From Candidatus Woesearchaeota archaeon (GTDB taxonomy: Archaea; Nanobdellota; Nanobdellia; Woesearchaeales; GW2011-AR9): a stretch of 38,384 bases of DNA. The notes under the pieces were generated by a model. It did no database searches, had not been told where the DNA came from, and saw only the letters and a list, made by a program, of their open reading frames with translations. Every line of letters begins with the position of its first letter. The stretch's first letter is position 1. The stretch covers positions 1 through 38,384 of the forward strand of contig JAHFSP010000010.1 in the NCBI GenBank assembly GCA_023265685.1. The letters are read 5' to 3'. Shown here in pieces: positions 8,608 through 17,359 of this stretch. The position numbers and the translations under genes are program-made.

Positions 8608-9576
8608 ATGACTACCTACATCATCGCTCGTCAATGGGTTGGAAATGAAAGTACAGCTCAAAGTCTTGAAGAAGGTATTGAGCGTCTTGTTGATTTCAAC
8701 GACATAGTAGCTCAAAGAAAAGATAATATCACTGTTGGAATCAAACTCACCGTTACACCGCCCTATCACCAACACCAAGCAGTAGGCAATACACGAGCAC
8801 TACTCAAAGAAAATGGCAACATTCTCGAATTCTACGACCCACAAGATCGTGGTGCAGGAACCAGTCTTGCTCAAATTCTTTTCAATAGTAGTTTTTGGGG
8901 AGAAAAAGCACTCGTCGCAAGTCTTGATCTTGACCAATATATTCCACGTGATGAAAGAGAATACGAAAAAACAATCAACTTCATACAAAGTGTAGGGACA
9001 GATAATAGCTTAATGGGAATTGGATCACGTAGTCGTGAGGTACGTCTTTCTACAGACGACGAAGCAAATCAACTACGTATCATCCATGAATTAATCAACG
9101 CTATCGCTGCAGGTAAAGACATCTACAAAGTCGAAACAAATCGTGCCAATCCACGACCCAGCGGAATAACCCCAGGTTATGCACAACTCGGAGAAACAAC
9201 TCCCGGATTTTATGTTGTAAACACACAACACCCTCAATTTCCAAAATTAGTTGCTAATATCACACTACATGCACCACATCTCACTGGCTTTGCCATGGAT
9301 TATTATCTTGCTCTTAAAGTACCCCAATTAGGAAAAATAACAACCGGATATGTTCCTACTCACAGCAATGATTTTCCACCAAGTGACCAACAAGCACAAC
9401 GCCAACGTGCACAAAACATCATCAAAACTCAAACTGCCGCTCTAAGTCACACCGACATAAGAAGACAATTAGCCCACGCATTAAACAACCCTGCAACAAG
9501 AAAAACAGTAATCCAATTTTACGAAACCGGACAAGTTGATCGAGTATTAGCATGGATGAAAGAAAGTATGAAATAA
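8608..9576 (+). CDS. Unknown protein, possibly a divergent GT-A-like transferase
   Basis: A 322-residue soluble protein I do not recognise. Three features recall GT-A folds: a hydrophobic strand followed by an acidic motif, ALVASLDLDQYIP (D-L-D near residue 111); an allowance for a base-binding N-terminal region (EGIERLVDF...); and a later GFAMDYYLALKVPQLGKI segment of the kind that selects the acceptor. None is diagnostic. The C-terminal 70 residues are helical and Gln/Arg-rich. It has its own promoter and sits between the rfbG-like and rfbF-like genes, so a role in handling the CDP-sugar is plausible but unproven. Confidence 0.65.
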   Translation: MTTYIIARQWVGNESTAQSLEEGIERLVDFNDIVAQRKDNITVGIKLTVTPPYHQHQAVGNTRALLKENGNILEFYDPQDRGAGTSLAQILFNSSFWGEKALVASLDLDQYIPRDEREYEKTINFIQSVGTDNSLMGIGSRSREVRLSTDDEANQLRIIHELINAIAAGKDIYKVETNRANPRPSGITPGYAQLGETTPGFYVVNTQHPQFPKLVANITLHAPHLTGFAMDYYLALKVPQLGKITTGYVPTHSNDFPPSDQQAQRQRAQNIIKTQTAALSHTDIRRQLAHALNNPATRKTVIQFYETGQVDRVLAWMKESMK

Positions 9577-9626
9577 AAAACACTCAGATAAAAACCAGGT
9601 AATAAGAAATCTAACCTACCATAAAT

Positions 9627-10373
9627 CTAACCTTTCTTCCAAGGCACATTCCCATTTTCCCACATCTTATTGAACTCAATGGCTTCTTTACTTGTATTCA
9701 TACACTTCCAAAAACCTTCAAATTTATAGGCTGTCACTTCGCCAGCTGCAGCTAATTTCTTGAGCACAACATCTTCAAACTCACCACCCTCTAAATTGCT
9801 CAACACGTTCTTATCGCAAACATAAAATCCTCCGTTGATCCAATACTCAGACAACCGCGGTTTCTCACGAAACGAACGAACATGGTGTCCTTCATCTAAT
9901 TCCAAAACTCCAAATTCAGAATGAAGAGGCACAGAGGTAAGCGTGACCATTTTTCCACGAGAAAGATGCGTATCAACTACATTATTAATATCAACCGACG
10001 ACAAATCATCCCCGTAACTAAGTAAAAACTTGTCAGTCGTAATCAAATGTCGAACCTGTGCAATACGTTCAGATTTTGTACTCTCTTCACCAGTATCTAC
10101 CAGTTGAATCTTCCACGACGCACTAACATTTGCAGGATCAGAAAAATAAGTTTGAATCTTCTCTTTCATGTGCCCCAGACATACAATGAAATGAGTAAAA
10201 CCATAGGAAGCATACCGATCCATGATATGCCATAAAATAGGCTTGCCACCGATAGGTATTAATGGCTTAGGAACATCCTCACTTAACGGCCACATTCGCG
10301 TGCCCTTACCACCACATAACAACACCACGGGCCATTGAGAACGATTATCAAAAGTACGAATAGGAACATCCAT
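9627..10373 (-). CDS. rfbF: Glucose-1-phosphate cytidylyltransferase
   Basis: A 248-residue nucleotidyltransferase making CDP-glucose from CTP and glucose-1-phosphate. The signature is VVLLCGGKGTR (16-26) followed by PKPLIPIGGKPILWHIM. Later blocks typical of RfbF are LSYGDDLSSVDI, VRSFREKP, WINGGFYVCDKNVL and the C-terminal GFWKCMNT...MWENGNVPWK. The start is set at the ATG at 10373, not the TTG 15 bases upstream, because the TATA box at 10396-10403 is centred 26.5 nt from the ATG and only 11.5 nt from the TTG. It is convergent with the gene at 8608 and likely feeds the 4,6-dehydratase at 7564. Confidence 0.85.
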   Translation of the reverse strand: MDVPIRTFDNRSQWPVVLLCGGKGTRMWPLSEDVPKPLIPIGGKPILWHIMDRYASYGFTHFIVCLGHMKEKIQTYFSDPANVSASWKIQLVDTGEESTKSERIAQVRHLITTDKFLLSYGDDLSSVDINNVVDTHLSRGKMVTLTSVPLHSEFGVLELDEGHHVRSFREKPRLSEYWINGGFYVCDKNVLSNLEGGEFEDVVLKKLAAAGEVTAYKFEGFWKCMNTSKEAIEFNKMWENGNVPWKKG

Positions 10374-10395
10374 AAGACAAACATCCAAAAATGGC

Positions 10396-10403
10396 TTTAT
10401 ATA
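10396..10403 (-). promoter_or_regulatory. TATA box of rfbF
   Basis: On the minus strand it reads TATATAAA, preceded by CATAAT. Its spacing selects the ATG at 10373 as the leaderless start. Confidence 0.6.
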
Positions 10404-10509
10404 GATTATGAATGAAAGAAACCTATCTTTTCAATCTCTCTAAGTTTTCAATTTTCCAAAGAATTCTCCAAATCAAAACATTAATTAAACCTAAAAATAA
10501 CCAAAACCT

Positions 10510-10896
10510 ATGAATTTTAAAAACAAATACCTCGTCCACACCCTTCGAACCATCTTTGGATTGTTCATGGTCTTTAGCGGTGTCGGTGGCCTGCTCGCAG
10601 GCAAATCAATGCAAGGCGTTCCAGAATCCATGATCCCTATCATGCAAACCCTCTGGTCAACAGGAATCTTTCAATATATCAAAATAGCTGAAATCGTTGC
10701 AGGCGTAATGCTTGTCATAAACTTCCTTCCCGCACTCGCAGCACTTATTATTGCACCCATCGCCATTGGTATTATCATTGTGAACGCTATGATTTCACCA
10801 GCAAATCTTCCGATGGGAATCGCGGTATGTCTTCTTAACGCCTACATGGGCTATGTGCATTGGGATAAATACAAAGCATTATTCAAACGCAAGTAA
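10510..10896 (+). CDS. DoxX-like small membrane protein
   Basis: A 128-residue protein with four predicted membrane helices and the DoxX-family pattern: TIFGLFMVFSGVGGL near the start, KIAEIVAGVMLVINFLPALAALII in the middle, and a last helix ending in a basic tail (KYKALFKRK). DoxX-like proteins are associated with redox or quinone functions, but no catalytic residues are known. A weak AT box (TTAATTAAA, about 10481-10489) lies 25 nt upstream of the start. No obvious link to glycan synthesis; it may be a bystander. Confidence 0.75.
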   Translation: MNFKNKYLVHTLRTIFGLFMVFSGVGGLLAGKSMQGVPESMIPIMQTLWSTGIFQYIKIAEIVAGVMLVINFLPALAALIIAPIAIGIIIVNAMISPANLPMGIAVCLLNAYMGYVHWDKYKALFKRK

Positions 10897-10903
10897 ACAA
10901 CAC

Positions 10904-10932
10904 TTTTTTTATTTTCATTTAATTCTCTTTTA
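10904..10932 (+). terminator. T-rich terminator after the DoxX-like gene
   Basis: A run of seven T followed by further T clusters begins eight bases after the stop codon. Archaeal RNA polymerase terminates at such oligo-T tracts without needing a hairpin. Confidence 0.45.
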
Positions 10933-10967
10933 TAATCAAAAAGCCAGAAACACAAAATCATGAACTC

Positions 10968-12014
10968 TCATTCTTCCTTAACCCCTGCTTTCTTCAATGC
11001 TTCAACCACACGTTGCAAGCTCACAATCTGCTCATCACGCTTTAAGAAATCTTCAACCCCAACATCGACAGAAATAATCCCTGTAGGATAATCACGTGCA
11101 TACGCAACTGTAAACGAAAGTAACTCTTCACCAAAATCGCCGCCACCAACAATTGAACCTTCCTCAAAAATCGAACCTTTATCGTTGCCATGCGCAGCAC
11201 GCCACTCACCTTTGTAATCCGCTAATTGCACACACGTCATCTTCTTGCCCATCAACACCCGAAGCTGTGCATATAACCCCTCAAGTCCCGGTTGCATTAC
11301 AACATCTTCACAAAACACTTTCAAACCTTCTTTATTCACATCATGAGAAGTAATACCAGATCCATATTTCATAGCTAAATTATTTACTTGTCGACGTAAA
11401 ATTCCATAATGTGACGTATCAAAGCAAAACTGCAACCCGCAAACAGCTCCATCATAAAATTCACGAATTTGTTCAACAGTTCCCAAAAACGGATCAAAAA
11501 CCAAAGTAGCAGAATCAGAAGTAACATCTCCTTTGAGAGGAGTGGGTAAGTTCTCAAGTAAAATCGGCACCGGACTTTGTGCAATAATTGCCTTAAGATG
11601 CCCATACACTTTCTGTAACATCCTGTCATAAATGTGAGCACGTGTAACCGACTCCCATTGATCCGGTTCATACGTACAATTCGTATGAATAATCATCGCT
11701 TCACCACCACAACGAGCAACCAAACGAGCAAGATGTACATACACCTCAACACTCTCTTCGCAAGACAAATTCAACCGAGAATCATAATGATGTGGCGCAA
11801 TTGGTGCATGGAAAATCTTACGAAACGAACCAGGAACCACTGTCGTAGAAACTCTCACCACTTCCTCCTCAAGAACAGCATTATCCAAAACGTTACTAAA
11901 CAACAAAAGTTGAATCCCTCGACCAAAACCCCGCACATGCTTCTCAAGTAACGACACCACATAGCGCGTCTGCTCCTCGTTTGTTGCAAGAGCCGGAAGT
12001 GCCAGAGTAACCAT
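10968..12014 (-). CDS. Sugar-phosphate isomerase/epimerase-like TIM-barrel protein
   Basis: A 348-residue protein of the xylose-isomerase-like / AP endonuclease 2 superfamily. Strand-end motifs typical of this barrel appear in order: FHAPIAPHHY, AMIIHTNCTYEP, PILLENLP, LQFCFDTSHYG, CVQLADYKGEW and IVGGGDFGEELL. The His, Glu and Asp residues in them would bind a divalent metal. Members include sugar isomerases, epimerases, inosose dehydratases and endonuclease IV; here a sugar role is likelier from context. The start is the ATG at 12014, 26.5 nt from a TATA box. It is divergent from the orphan gene at 12132. The substrate is unknown. Confidence 0.75.
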   Translation of the reverse strand: MVTLALPALATNEEQTRYVVSLLEKHVRGFGRGIQLLLFSNVLDNAVLEEEVVRVSTTVVPGSFRKIFHAPIAPHHYDSRLNLSCEESVEVYVHLARLVARCGGEAMIIHTNCTYEPDQWESVTRAHIYDRMLQKVYGHLKAIIAQSPVPILLENLPTPLKGDVTSDSATLVFDPFLGTVEQIREFYDGAVCGLQFCFDTSHYGILRRQVNNLAMKYGSGITSHDVNKEGLKVFCEDVVMQPGLEGLYAQLRVLMGKKMTCVQLADYKGEWRAAHGNDKGSIFEEGSIVGGGDFGEELLSFTVAYARDYPTGIISVDVGVEDFLKRDEQIVSLQRVVEALKKAGVKEE

Positions 12015-12036
12015 ATCTCCAGCACCACCAAAGATC

Positions 12037-12044
12037 TTTATAAT
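12037..12044 (-). promoter_or_regulatory. TATA box of the TIM-barrel gene
   Basis: On the minus strand it reads ATTATAAA, preceded by CATAATC, and is centred 26.5 nt from the ATG at 12014. Confidence 0.6.
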
Positions 12045-12101
12045 GATTATGAAAAAGAAAAAAAAACAACAACGGCATATTTGTCATTCTTAAGAAGTAT
12101 C

Positions 12102-12109
12102 TTTTTAAA
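12102..12109 (+). promoter_or_regulatory. TATA box of the orphan gene at 12132
   Basis: TTTTTAAA is centred 26.5 nt before the ATG at 12132. This spacing rules out the upstream in-frame TTG at 12081, which lies before the TATA box. Confidence 0.6.
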
Positions 12110-12131
12110 GGGACCTCGATTTCCCAAACCA

Positions 12132-13712
12132 ATGGCCATAGACCCTAACTCTGAAGCATTTACAATTCGTATCTCTTCAGACCCAAATTCTCCTGAAATT
12201 TCAGGAACTGTTATCAAACCAGATAGAACCGGATTAAAAAAATTTCTCCCGGGTGATGGAAAATATAAAATCGAAATGGCAATTCGTAGTGATTACAATA
12301 CATCAGGCAGAGTAGAAAAAATAGAAACAAAAATTGATGCTGGAGAAGGATCACTCGAACAACTTACAATCTTTTTAGAAGAAACAGTAATGGGAGTAGT
12401 AGAACTAGTTCAGCCCCAGGGAGTAATTGGAGAACAAACAGTAAGTTTGATCAGAGACCAATTATATAGAGATTTTAGTTTATGCACCGATAATCCTAAT
12501 TTATACAAAACATTCCAAAGTAAACAAAGATCAGCGCAGCAAGAACAAGAACGAGCAACAGCAAATCGAATTACGCAACTCAAACATGACCGACGACCTC
12601 AAATTGTAAGTGATGCTATCCAGATCGAAACCGATATACTTTGGCAAATCGTACAAAACTCTGCCCAAGGCCTCCAATATCAACCAACAAAGCGAGAACT
12701 TGAAGACCGAGTTCGTAATCTCCTAGTCAATAACAATAACCGAACCTACCAACCCCTTCTAGTAGAAACATCTGAATGGAAAAAACTTTTACGATTCGTG
12801 TGTGGAGACAATTTTGTAGGCATGTGGGCAGAAAAAGAACAAGCATTCGACACAATGTATGCCAGAATCGTACAACGAGCATCTGACTTGCTCACTACCC
12901 CGCCCACTACACTTGAAAATGGAGCACTAGAACGACTAACACCTCAAAAATATTCACAAGCTATTCAGGAAGTTATGAGAGAAGATGAGATTACTAGATT
13001 AATTCAACGAGATCTCCAGATGAATCGTCAACTACTAGCCAATTTCAAAGGAGCTCTTGCTCTTGACACACTTAACTATACTGACGCTCTCAAAGGCATT
13101 GAACGGCATCTCAACAAACCAGGACAAGTAATCGCAAAAGTTGCCTCCTGCCCTGACTTCGCACTCAGACTAAGCAAAGCAGAACACAAAGCGATAACCA
13201 GAGCAGAGTACGAAGCAGCATTTAAAATTGAAGAAAGTGGAAACATAACCGAAAATCTTGAAACCTATCTTGCCCGTAACCAAGAAAGAATACGAATTAT
13301 CGCACCAGCACCACCCTCTTCGGTACGTTTTGGAGACGAAGTTTTGATAAGTGAACACAAAAATTTTGCAGGAAGTAGCGCAAGAGTAATTTCAACAGGA
13401 GAGAGTAACGGCCTTGAAGTACTTTATCCAAAAACAAGACGCAATGCTCAACCAGAATATGTAATGAGTCAACCTCATCAACTCAGACCATTATATTCAA
13501 TCGAACAACTACGAGGACCAAAAGTTGTTGCCGACATGCTACTACGTGCTATACGACCGATCGCTGAAGGTGAGTCTCAAGATCAGAAAAGATTAGACTT
13601 ACAAAGAAGAATCAGGCAATATAATCCCCATCTTGACGACCAAACTGTATTCACAGAACGCTTCTATCAAGGACTTGCCCAACGATTTCGAGAATTATAC
13701 AGAACTACATAA
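12132..13712 (+). CDS. Large soluble orphan protein
   Basis: A 526-residue protein with no family I recognise, no signal peptide and no membrane helix. It begins with a beta-rich region (about 1-120), continues with a long Gln/Glu/Arg-rich helical region (about 125-390), and has a short barrel-like segment near 410-465 (SVRFGDEVLISEHKNFAG, then ARVIST, LEVLYP and PEYVM) that resembles an SH3/KOW-type fold. A helical tail ends in RFRELYRTT. The ATG at 12132 is chosen over the earlier TTG because of TATA spacing. It has its own promoter and is divergent from the TIM-barrel gene. Function is unknown; a nucleic-acid or ribosome-associated role is only a guess from the KOW-like segment. Confidence 0.75.
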   Translation: MAIDPNSEAFTIRISSDPNSPEISGTVIKPDRTGLKKFLPGDGKYKIEMAIRSDYNTSGRVEKIETKIDAGEGSLEQLTIFLEETVMGVVELVQPQGVIGEQTVSLIRDQLYRDFSLCTDNPNLYKTFQSKQRSAQQEQERATANRITQLKHDRRPQIVSDAIQIETDILWQIVQNSAQGLQYQPTKRELEDRVRNLLVNNNNRTYQPLLVETSEWKKLLRFVCGDNFVGMWAEKEQAFDTMYARIVQRASDLLTTPPTTLENGALERLTPQKYSQAIQEVMREDEITRLIQRDLQMNRQLLANFKGALALDTLNYTDALKGIERHLNKPGQVIAKVASCPDFALRLSKAEHKAITRAEYEAAFKIEESGNITENLETYLARNQERIRIIAPAPPSSVRFGDEVLISEHKNFAGSSARVISTGESNGLEVLYPKTRRNAQPEYVMSQPHQLRPLYSIEQLRGPKVVADMLLRAIRPIAEGESQDQKRLDLQRRIRQYNPHLDDQTVFTERFYQGLAQRFRELYRTT

Positions 13713-13772
13713 AATAAGCAGCAATCTAAAAAAAGCCAAAAACCAGCCACTTTTAGCTTCAAAACACCCAAA

Positions 13773-13782
13773 TATTTAAAAG
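13773..13782 (+). promoter_or_regulatory. TATA box of the membrane glycosyltransferase gene
   Basis: TATTTAAAAG lies about 29.5 nt before the ATG at 13808 (measured from TTTAAAAG). Confidence 0.5.
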
Positions 13783-13807
13783 TCAGGCAACGCAATTATA
13801 CCCGTTC

Positions 13808-15676
13808 ATGAAAATATCAAAAACAGGCCTTATTTTACTCTTAATTGTAGCTCTTACCCTAATTCTACGAATTATAGCAGCCAATAACGTTGAAATGAAA
13901 CCAGACGAGATGATCTATAGTGTTAATTCCATTAACATCAACCAAGCAAATGTTCTCTCAACCGTTCAACAGGGCACATTATATTCACATTTTACTGATA
14001 TCTGGTTCGAACTCTTTGGCCCCACAGCAATCACTGCTCGCCTCACCTCAATTCTTTTTGCAGCCCTTGCAGTAGTCATGCTCTATCTCATTGGACGAGA
14101 CCATCTTAACAGCAAAAAGATAGGTCTCTTTACAGCATTCTTCTTTTCCATAAGTGCCTTTGCTATCAAATATAACATTGAAATGGACATGATGGGATTT
14201 GGACTTGCGTTTATTAGCATATATTTTTTCTTTCAGTATCTCAAAGAACATCAAGCACGAGACCTATACATCACCGCTCTATTCTTCACACTTGCATTTC
14301 TCACCCGTAACGTTGTCCTCTTAATGATTCCTGCATTTGTCATTCTCTTGATTCAAAATATCTACAAAAATAAAAATCAAAAAGAAGAATTTGAAAAAAC
14401 GGGAAAGCGTCTAGGAATCGCGATTCTCATTGCTATCGCTACATTAACCCCCCTCATCGCATATAACTACCTCACTTATACCTACAAAGGGATTACCGAT
14501 TATTATGTTTCTGACTTTCTAGGAATCGGACAAAACGCACTAGCTAATTTTCAAAACAAAATGTGGGATACTGATAATCTAATTCATATCTGGCATAGTC
14601 GAGGAATAGAATTCATAAGCATTGATTTTATTCTCCTCACCTTCGCGATCATTGGAACAATCTATTCTATCAAGAAAAAACAACACCTTGAGATAATCCA
14701 ATTTGGAATTCTCGCCGTACTTCCCTATCTTATCTATCTTGCCGGTGTAACCGGAAGTCCCACTCATTACCTTATCATACCATTAATCCTCAGCATAATA
14801 GCAGGTATTGGTGCAAATTGGTTATTCTCTTTACTCAACCATAAAACCTATCAAAAAATCTTGACTATACTTCTCCTCATAACTATTACTATCGCAACCG
14901 TCGTTTTGCTACGCCACAGCCTCACTGAAAACTCATCAGTCTTAGGGCTACGAGAATATGTACATCAAAATGTTGAAGATAATGCTCTTATCATACCTGA
15001 CCCTCGTGTATATCTAGGAATTCACGCCTGGGCATTTGGTCGAAAATATTTTCTCACGACTGACGATTTTATTAAAGCCTATCCCCAATTTGCTAAGAGT
15101 CAAGATAAAATCACGATTCCATTTTATTATGTAGAATGTGGAAACGAAACAACTTGTGCTTGGAGCAAAGAGGATTATGACAGCGTTGCCAAAATCAGTG
15201 AAGAATTCAGTGCTAAAATCACCCCAAATCTTCATCAAGTTGCAGAAATCTCCGGTAATGAAGAAAAACCAGGCGCTCGACACCATTTCATAATTTATAA
15301 GGGCCAAATTCAAGTCCCGCCCAGCATCTATGAAACAATATCAAAACGAAATAATTTCTGGGGATATTCATTAGCATGGAGAGCAAAAGAAATAAACATT
15401 GATTATTATAAACCAGAAGGGATAAATGTCCTCATCCATTATATTGGAATGTTGGTACTTTACATAGAACTTCTCTTTGTACTGATCATAATGGGATACA
15501 TACTTTATCTTCCATTCACCAAAAAAATTGAAGACGAAAAAAAGCCCGCACAGCATCACCAAGAAACGTATTCTGAACACGAACATCATAATAAAAAACA
15601 TCATGAACAACATACAACTAATGAACCAAAAATAAAAGAAATCGAAGAACACAACATCAAAGAGCAGAACGAATAA
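13808..15676 (+). CDS. PMT/ArnT-like polyprenyl-phosphate-dependent membrane glycosyltransferase
   Basis: A 622-residue GT-C enzyme with about ten membrane helices. The first extracytoplasmic loop has EMKPDEMIYSVN, the Asp-Glu signature of the PMT_2/ArnT group, and a second conserved acidic loop follows (YNIEMDMMG). These enzymes transfer a sugar from a polyprenyl-phosphate carrier to an acceptor on the outer face of the membrane. The C-terminal 50 residues are a charged His/Glu/Lys/Asn-rich tail with repeated HH pairs, presumably cytosolic. It begins a rightward cluster with a cupin, an aminotransferase and a GT2-GtrA pair, so it may use the polyprenyl sugar made by that GT2. Confidence 0.85.
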   Translation: MKISKTGLILLLIVALTLILRIIAANNVEMKPDEMIYSVNSININQANVLSTVQQGTLYSHFTDIWFELFGPTAITARLTSILFAALAVVMLYLIGRDHLNSKKIGLFTAFFFSISAFAIKYNIEMDMMGFGLAFISIYFFFQYLKEHQARDLYITALFFTLAFLTRNVVLLMIPAFVILLIQNIYKNKNQKEEFEKTGKRLGIAILIAIATLTPLIAYNYLTYTYKGITDYYVSDFLGIGQNALANFQNKMWDTDNLIHIWHSRGIEFISIDFILLTFAIIGTIYSIKKKQHLEIIQFGILAVLPYLIYLAGVTGSPTHYLIIPLILSIIAGIGANWLFSLLNHKTYQKILTILLLITITIATVVLLRHSLTENSSVLGLREYVHQNVEDNALIIPDPRVYLGIHAWAFGRKYFLTTDDFIKAYPQFAKSQDKITIPFYYVECGNETTCAWSKEDYDSVAKISEEFSAKITPNLHQVAEISGNEEKPGARHHFIIYKGQIQVPPSIYETISKRNNFWGYSLAWRAKEINIDYYKPEGINVLIHYIGMLVLYIELLFVLIIMGYILYLPFTKKIEDEKKPAQHHQETYSEHEHHNKKHHEQHTTNEPKIKEIEEHNIKEQNE

Positions 15677-15705
15677 AATCTAAAACCAATAACCACATTA
15701 CTAAC

Positions 15706-16131
15706 ATGAACAACATAATAATTAAAGACCACAACGACGTGGAAAATGGACAAGAAAAAATCCTCGCAATCCACATCAAAGACGCGTTCGATACCTCAGG
15801 GGCTAGTTTCTTTACTCCGAATTCATTTCCATTCCAATTAGGGATGCATATCCGACCAAAAGGAACTCTGATTGACCCACACCAACATATTCCCTTCCAA
15901 GAACTCACCAACCTCCCAGCTCAAGAATTTTTCTATCTCGTTAAAGGAAAGTTAGAAGTCACATTGTACAACAAAAAAATCAAACACAGCGTAATCATTA
16001 TGCACGCAGGTGATGCTCTTTTGCTCAATTGCGGACACAAAGTTGTCTTTCTTGAAGACTGTAAAATGCTCGAACTCAAGCAAGGCCCCTACCGAGGTCG
16101 CGACATCGAGAAAGAATTTTTCCCAGGATAA
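15706..16131 (+). CDS. Small cupin protein
   Basis: A 141-residue single-domain cupin. The first cupin motif is IDPHQHIPFQE...QEFFYLVKGKLEV, with metal ligands H-x-H and Glu; the second is AGDALLLNCGHKVVFLEDCKMLELKQGPY. Similar small cupins are common beside sugar aminotransferases and may act as sugar isomerases, epimerases or sensors. It starts 29 bases after the membrane glycosyltransferase and ends 16 bases before the aminotransferase, so the three are probably co-transcribed. Its reaction is not predictable. Confidence 0.75.
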   Translation: MNNIIIKDHNDVENGQEKILAIHIKDAFDTSGASFFTPNSFPFQLGMHIRPKGTLIDPHQHIPFQELTNLPAQEFFYLVKGKLEVTLYNKKIKHSVIIMHAGDALLLNCGHKVVFLEDCKMLELKQGPYRGRDIEKEFFPG

Positions 16132-16133
16132 AC

Positions 16134-16140
16134 GGAAGGT
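16134..16140 (+). promoter_or_regulatory. Ribosome binding site deciding the aminotransferase start
   Basis: GGAAGGT ends seven bases before the ATG at 16148. It rules out the longer reading frame that opens at 16010 inside the cupin gene. Confidence 0.7.
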
Positions 16141-16147
16141 AAAAACT

Positions 16148-17323
16148 ATGACCCAAAATCAATCAAACCAAACTACTCCTCAACAACGCACCATTCCTGT
16201 CTGTGAACCAACCCTTAATGGCAACGAGTTAAAATACGTTACTGACGCAATTCAAACTGGTTGGATCTCTTCTGCGGGAAAATACATTACGCAATTTGAA
16301 GAAAAATTTGCCCAATATTGCAACGTCAAATATGGTGTGAGTTGTGCCAATGGAACACTTGCCATTCACCTTGCACTTGCGGTAATGAATATCGGAGAAG
16401 GCGATGAAGTAATTCTTCCTAGTTTTACGATGATTGGGTCGTGTAACCCCATAGTTCAACTTGGTGCAACACCCGTCTTTGTCGATTCAGAACTTGAAAC
16501 ATGGAATATCGATCCAGCACAAATTGAATCAAAAATCACTCCCAAAACCAAAGCTATTATGGTCGTCCACACCTATGGCCATCCCGTCGACATGGATCCC
16601 ATCCTCACAGTTGCGCATAAACACCACATACCCGTTATTGAAGACGCTGCTGAAGGCCACGGTGCAGAATACAAAGGTCGCAAAATAGGATCACTGGGTG
16701 ATATTGCCTGTTTTAGTTTCTATGCCAACAAAATTATTACTACTGGAGAAGGTGGTATGGTTGTTACCAATAATGAACAATGGGCAACCAAAGCAAAAAA
16801 CTTGCGTAACCACTTTTTTGGCCAACCACGCTTTCTTCATCAAGAAACGGGGTACAATTTCCGACTCACCAACGTCCAAGCAGCAATTGGTCTTGCACAA
16901 GTAGAAAGAATAGATCAACTCGTTAATGCTCGTAGACACAACGCTGCCCTATACAATCAAAAAATTAAAGCTGCGGGTATCCGCGGGCTCATTACTCCAC
17001 CTCAAGCATCTTGGGCCAAAAATGTCTACTGGATGTATGGCCTTCTTGTACAAGAATCATTCGGACTCAGCATGCCCCAATTATGCGCAGAACTTTCCAA
17101 ACGAGGAGTTGAAACAAGAACCTTCTTTATCGGCATGCACAAACAACCCTGTTATATCAATTACCACGGAAAAAATAAACCCCACTGCTCTGGACCCTAT
17201 CCACATGCGGAATTCCTTGAAACTCATGGGTTCTACCTCCCTTCATCAAGTCATTTAACAGAATCCGAAATCGATCACATCGTCGCAACAATTAAAGCAA
17301 TTCAACAAGAACATCAAAAATAA
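16148..17323 (+). CDS. DegT/DnrJ/EryC1 sugar aminotransferase, perosamine-synthase type
   Basis: A 391-residue PLP enzyme. It follows the GDP-perosamine synthase (Per/RfbE) pattern closely: GWISSAGKYITQFEEKFA, then GTLAIHLAL, GDEVILPSFTM, IEDAAEGHGAEYKGRKIGSLGD (D166 to the PLP nitrogen) and CFSFYANKIITTGEGGM with the Schiff-base lysine K195. It would put an amino group at C4 of a 4-keto-6-deoxyhexose. The GDP-mannose 4,6-dehydratase at 26007 could supply GDP-4-keto-6-deoxymannose. The start is fixed by the SD at 16134-16140. Nucleotide specificity is inferred, not shown. Confidence 0.85.
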   Translation: MTQNQSNQTTPQQRTIPVCEPTLNGNELKYVTDAIQTGWISSAGKYITQFEEKFAQYCNVKYGVSCANGTLAIHLALAVMNIGEGDEVILPSFTMIGSCNPIVQLGATPVFVDSELETWNIDPAQIESKITPKTKAIMVVHTYGHPVDMDPILTVAHKHHIPVIEDAAEGHGAEYKGRKIGSLGDIACFSFYANKIITTGEGGMVVTNNEQWATKAKNLRNHFFGQPRFLHQETGYNFRLTNVQAAIGLAQVERIDQLVNARRHNAALYNQKIKAAGIRGLITPPQASWAKNVYWMYGLLVQESFGLSMPQLCAELSKRGVETRTFFIGMHKQPCYINYHGKNKPHCSGPYPHAEFLETHGFYLPSSSHLTESEIDHIVATIKAIQQEHQK

Positions 17324-17359
17324 AATCTCAAAATAATTCACATATGAGCCTTTACTCGC

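Noticed and set aside
16010..16147. N-terminal extension of the aminotransferase
   Set aside because: It overlaps the cupin gene in another frame, lacks family similarity, and a clear SD marks the ATG at 16148.
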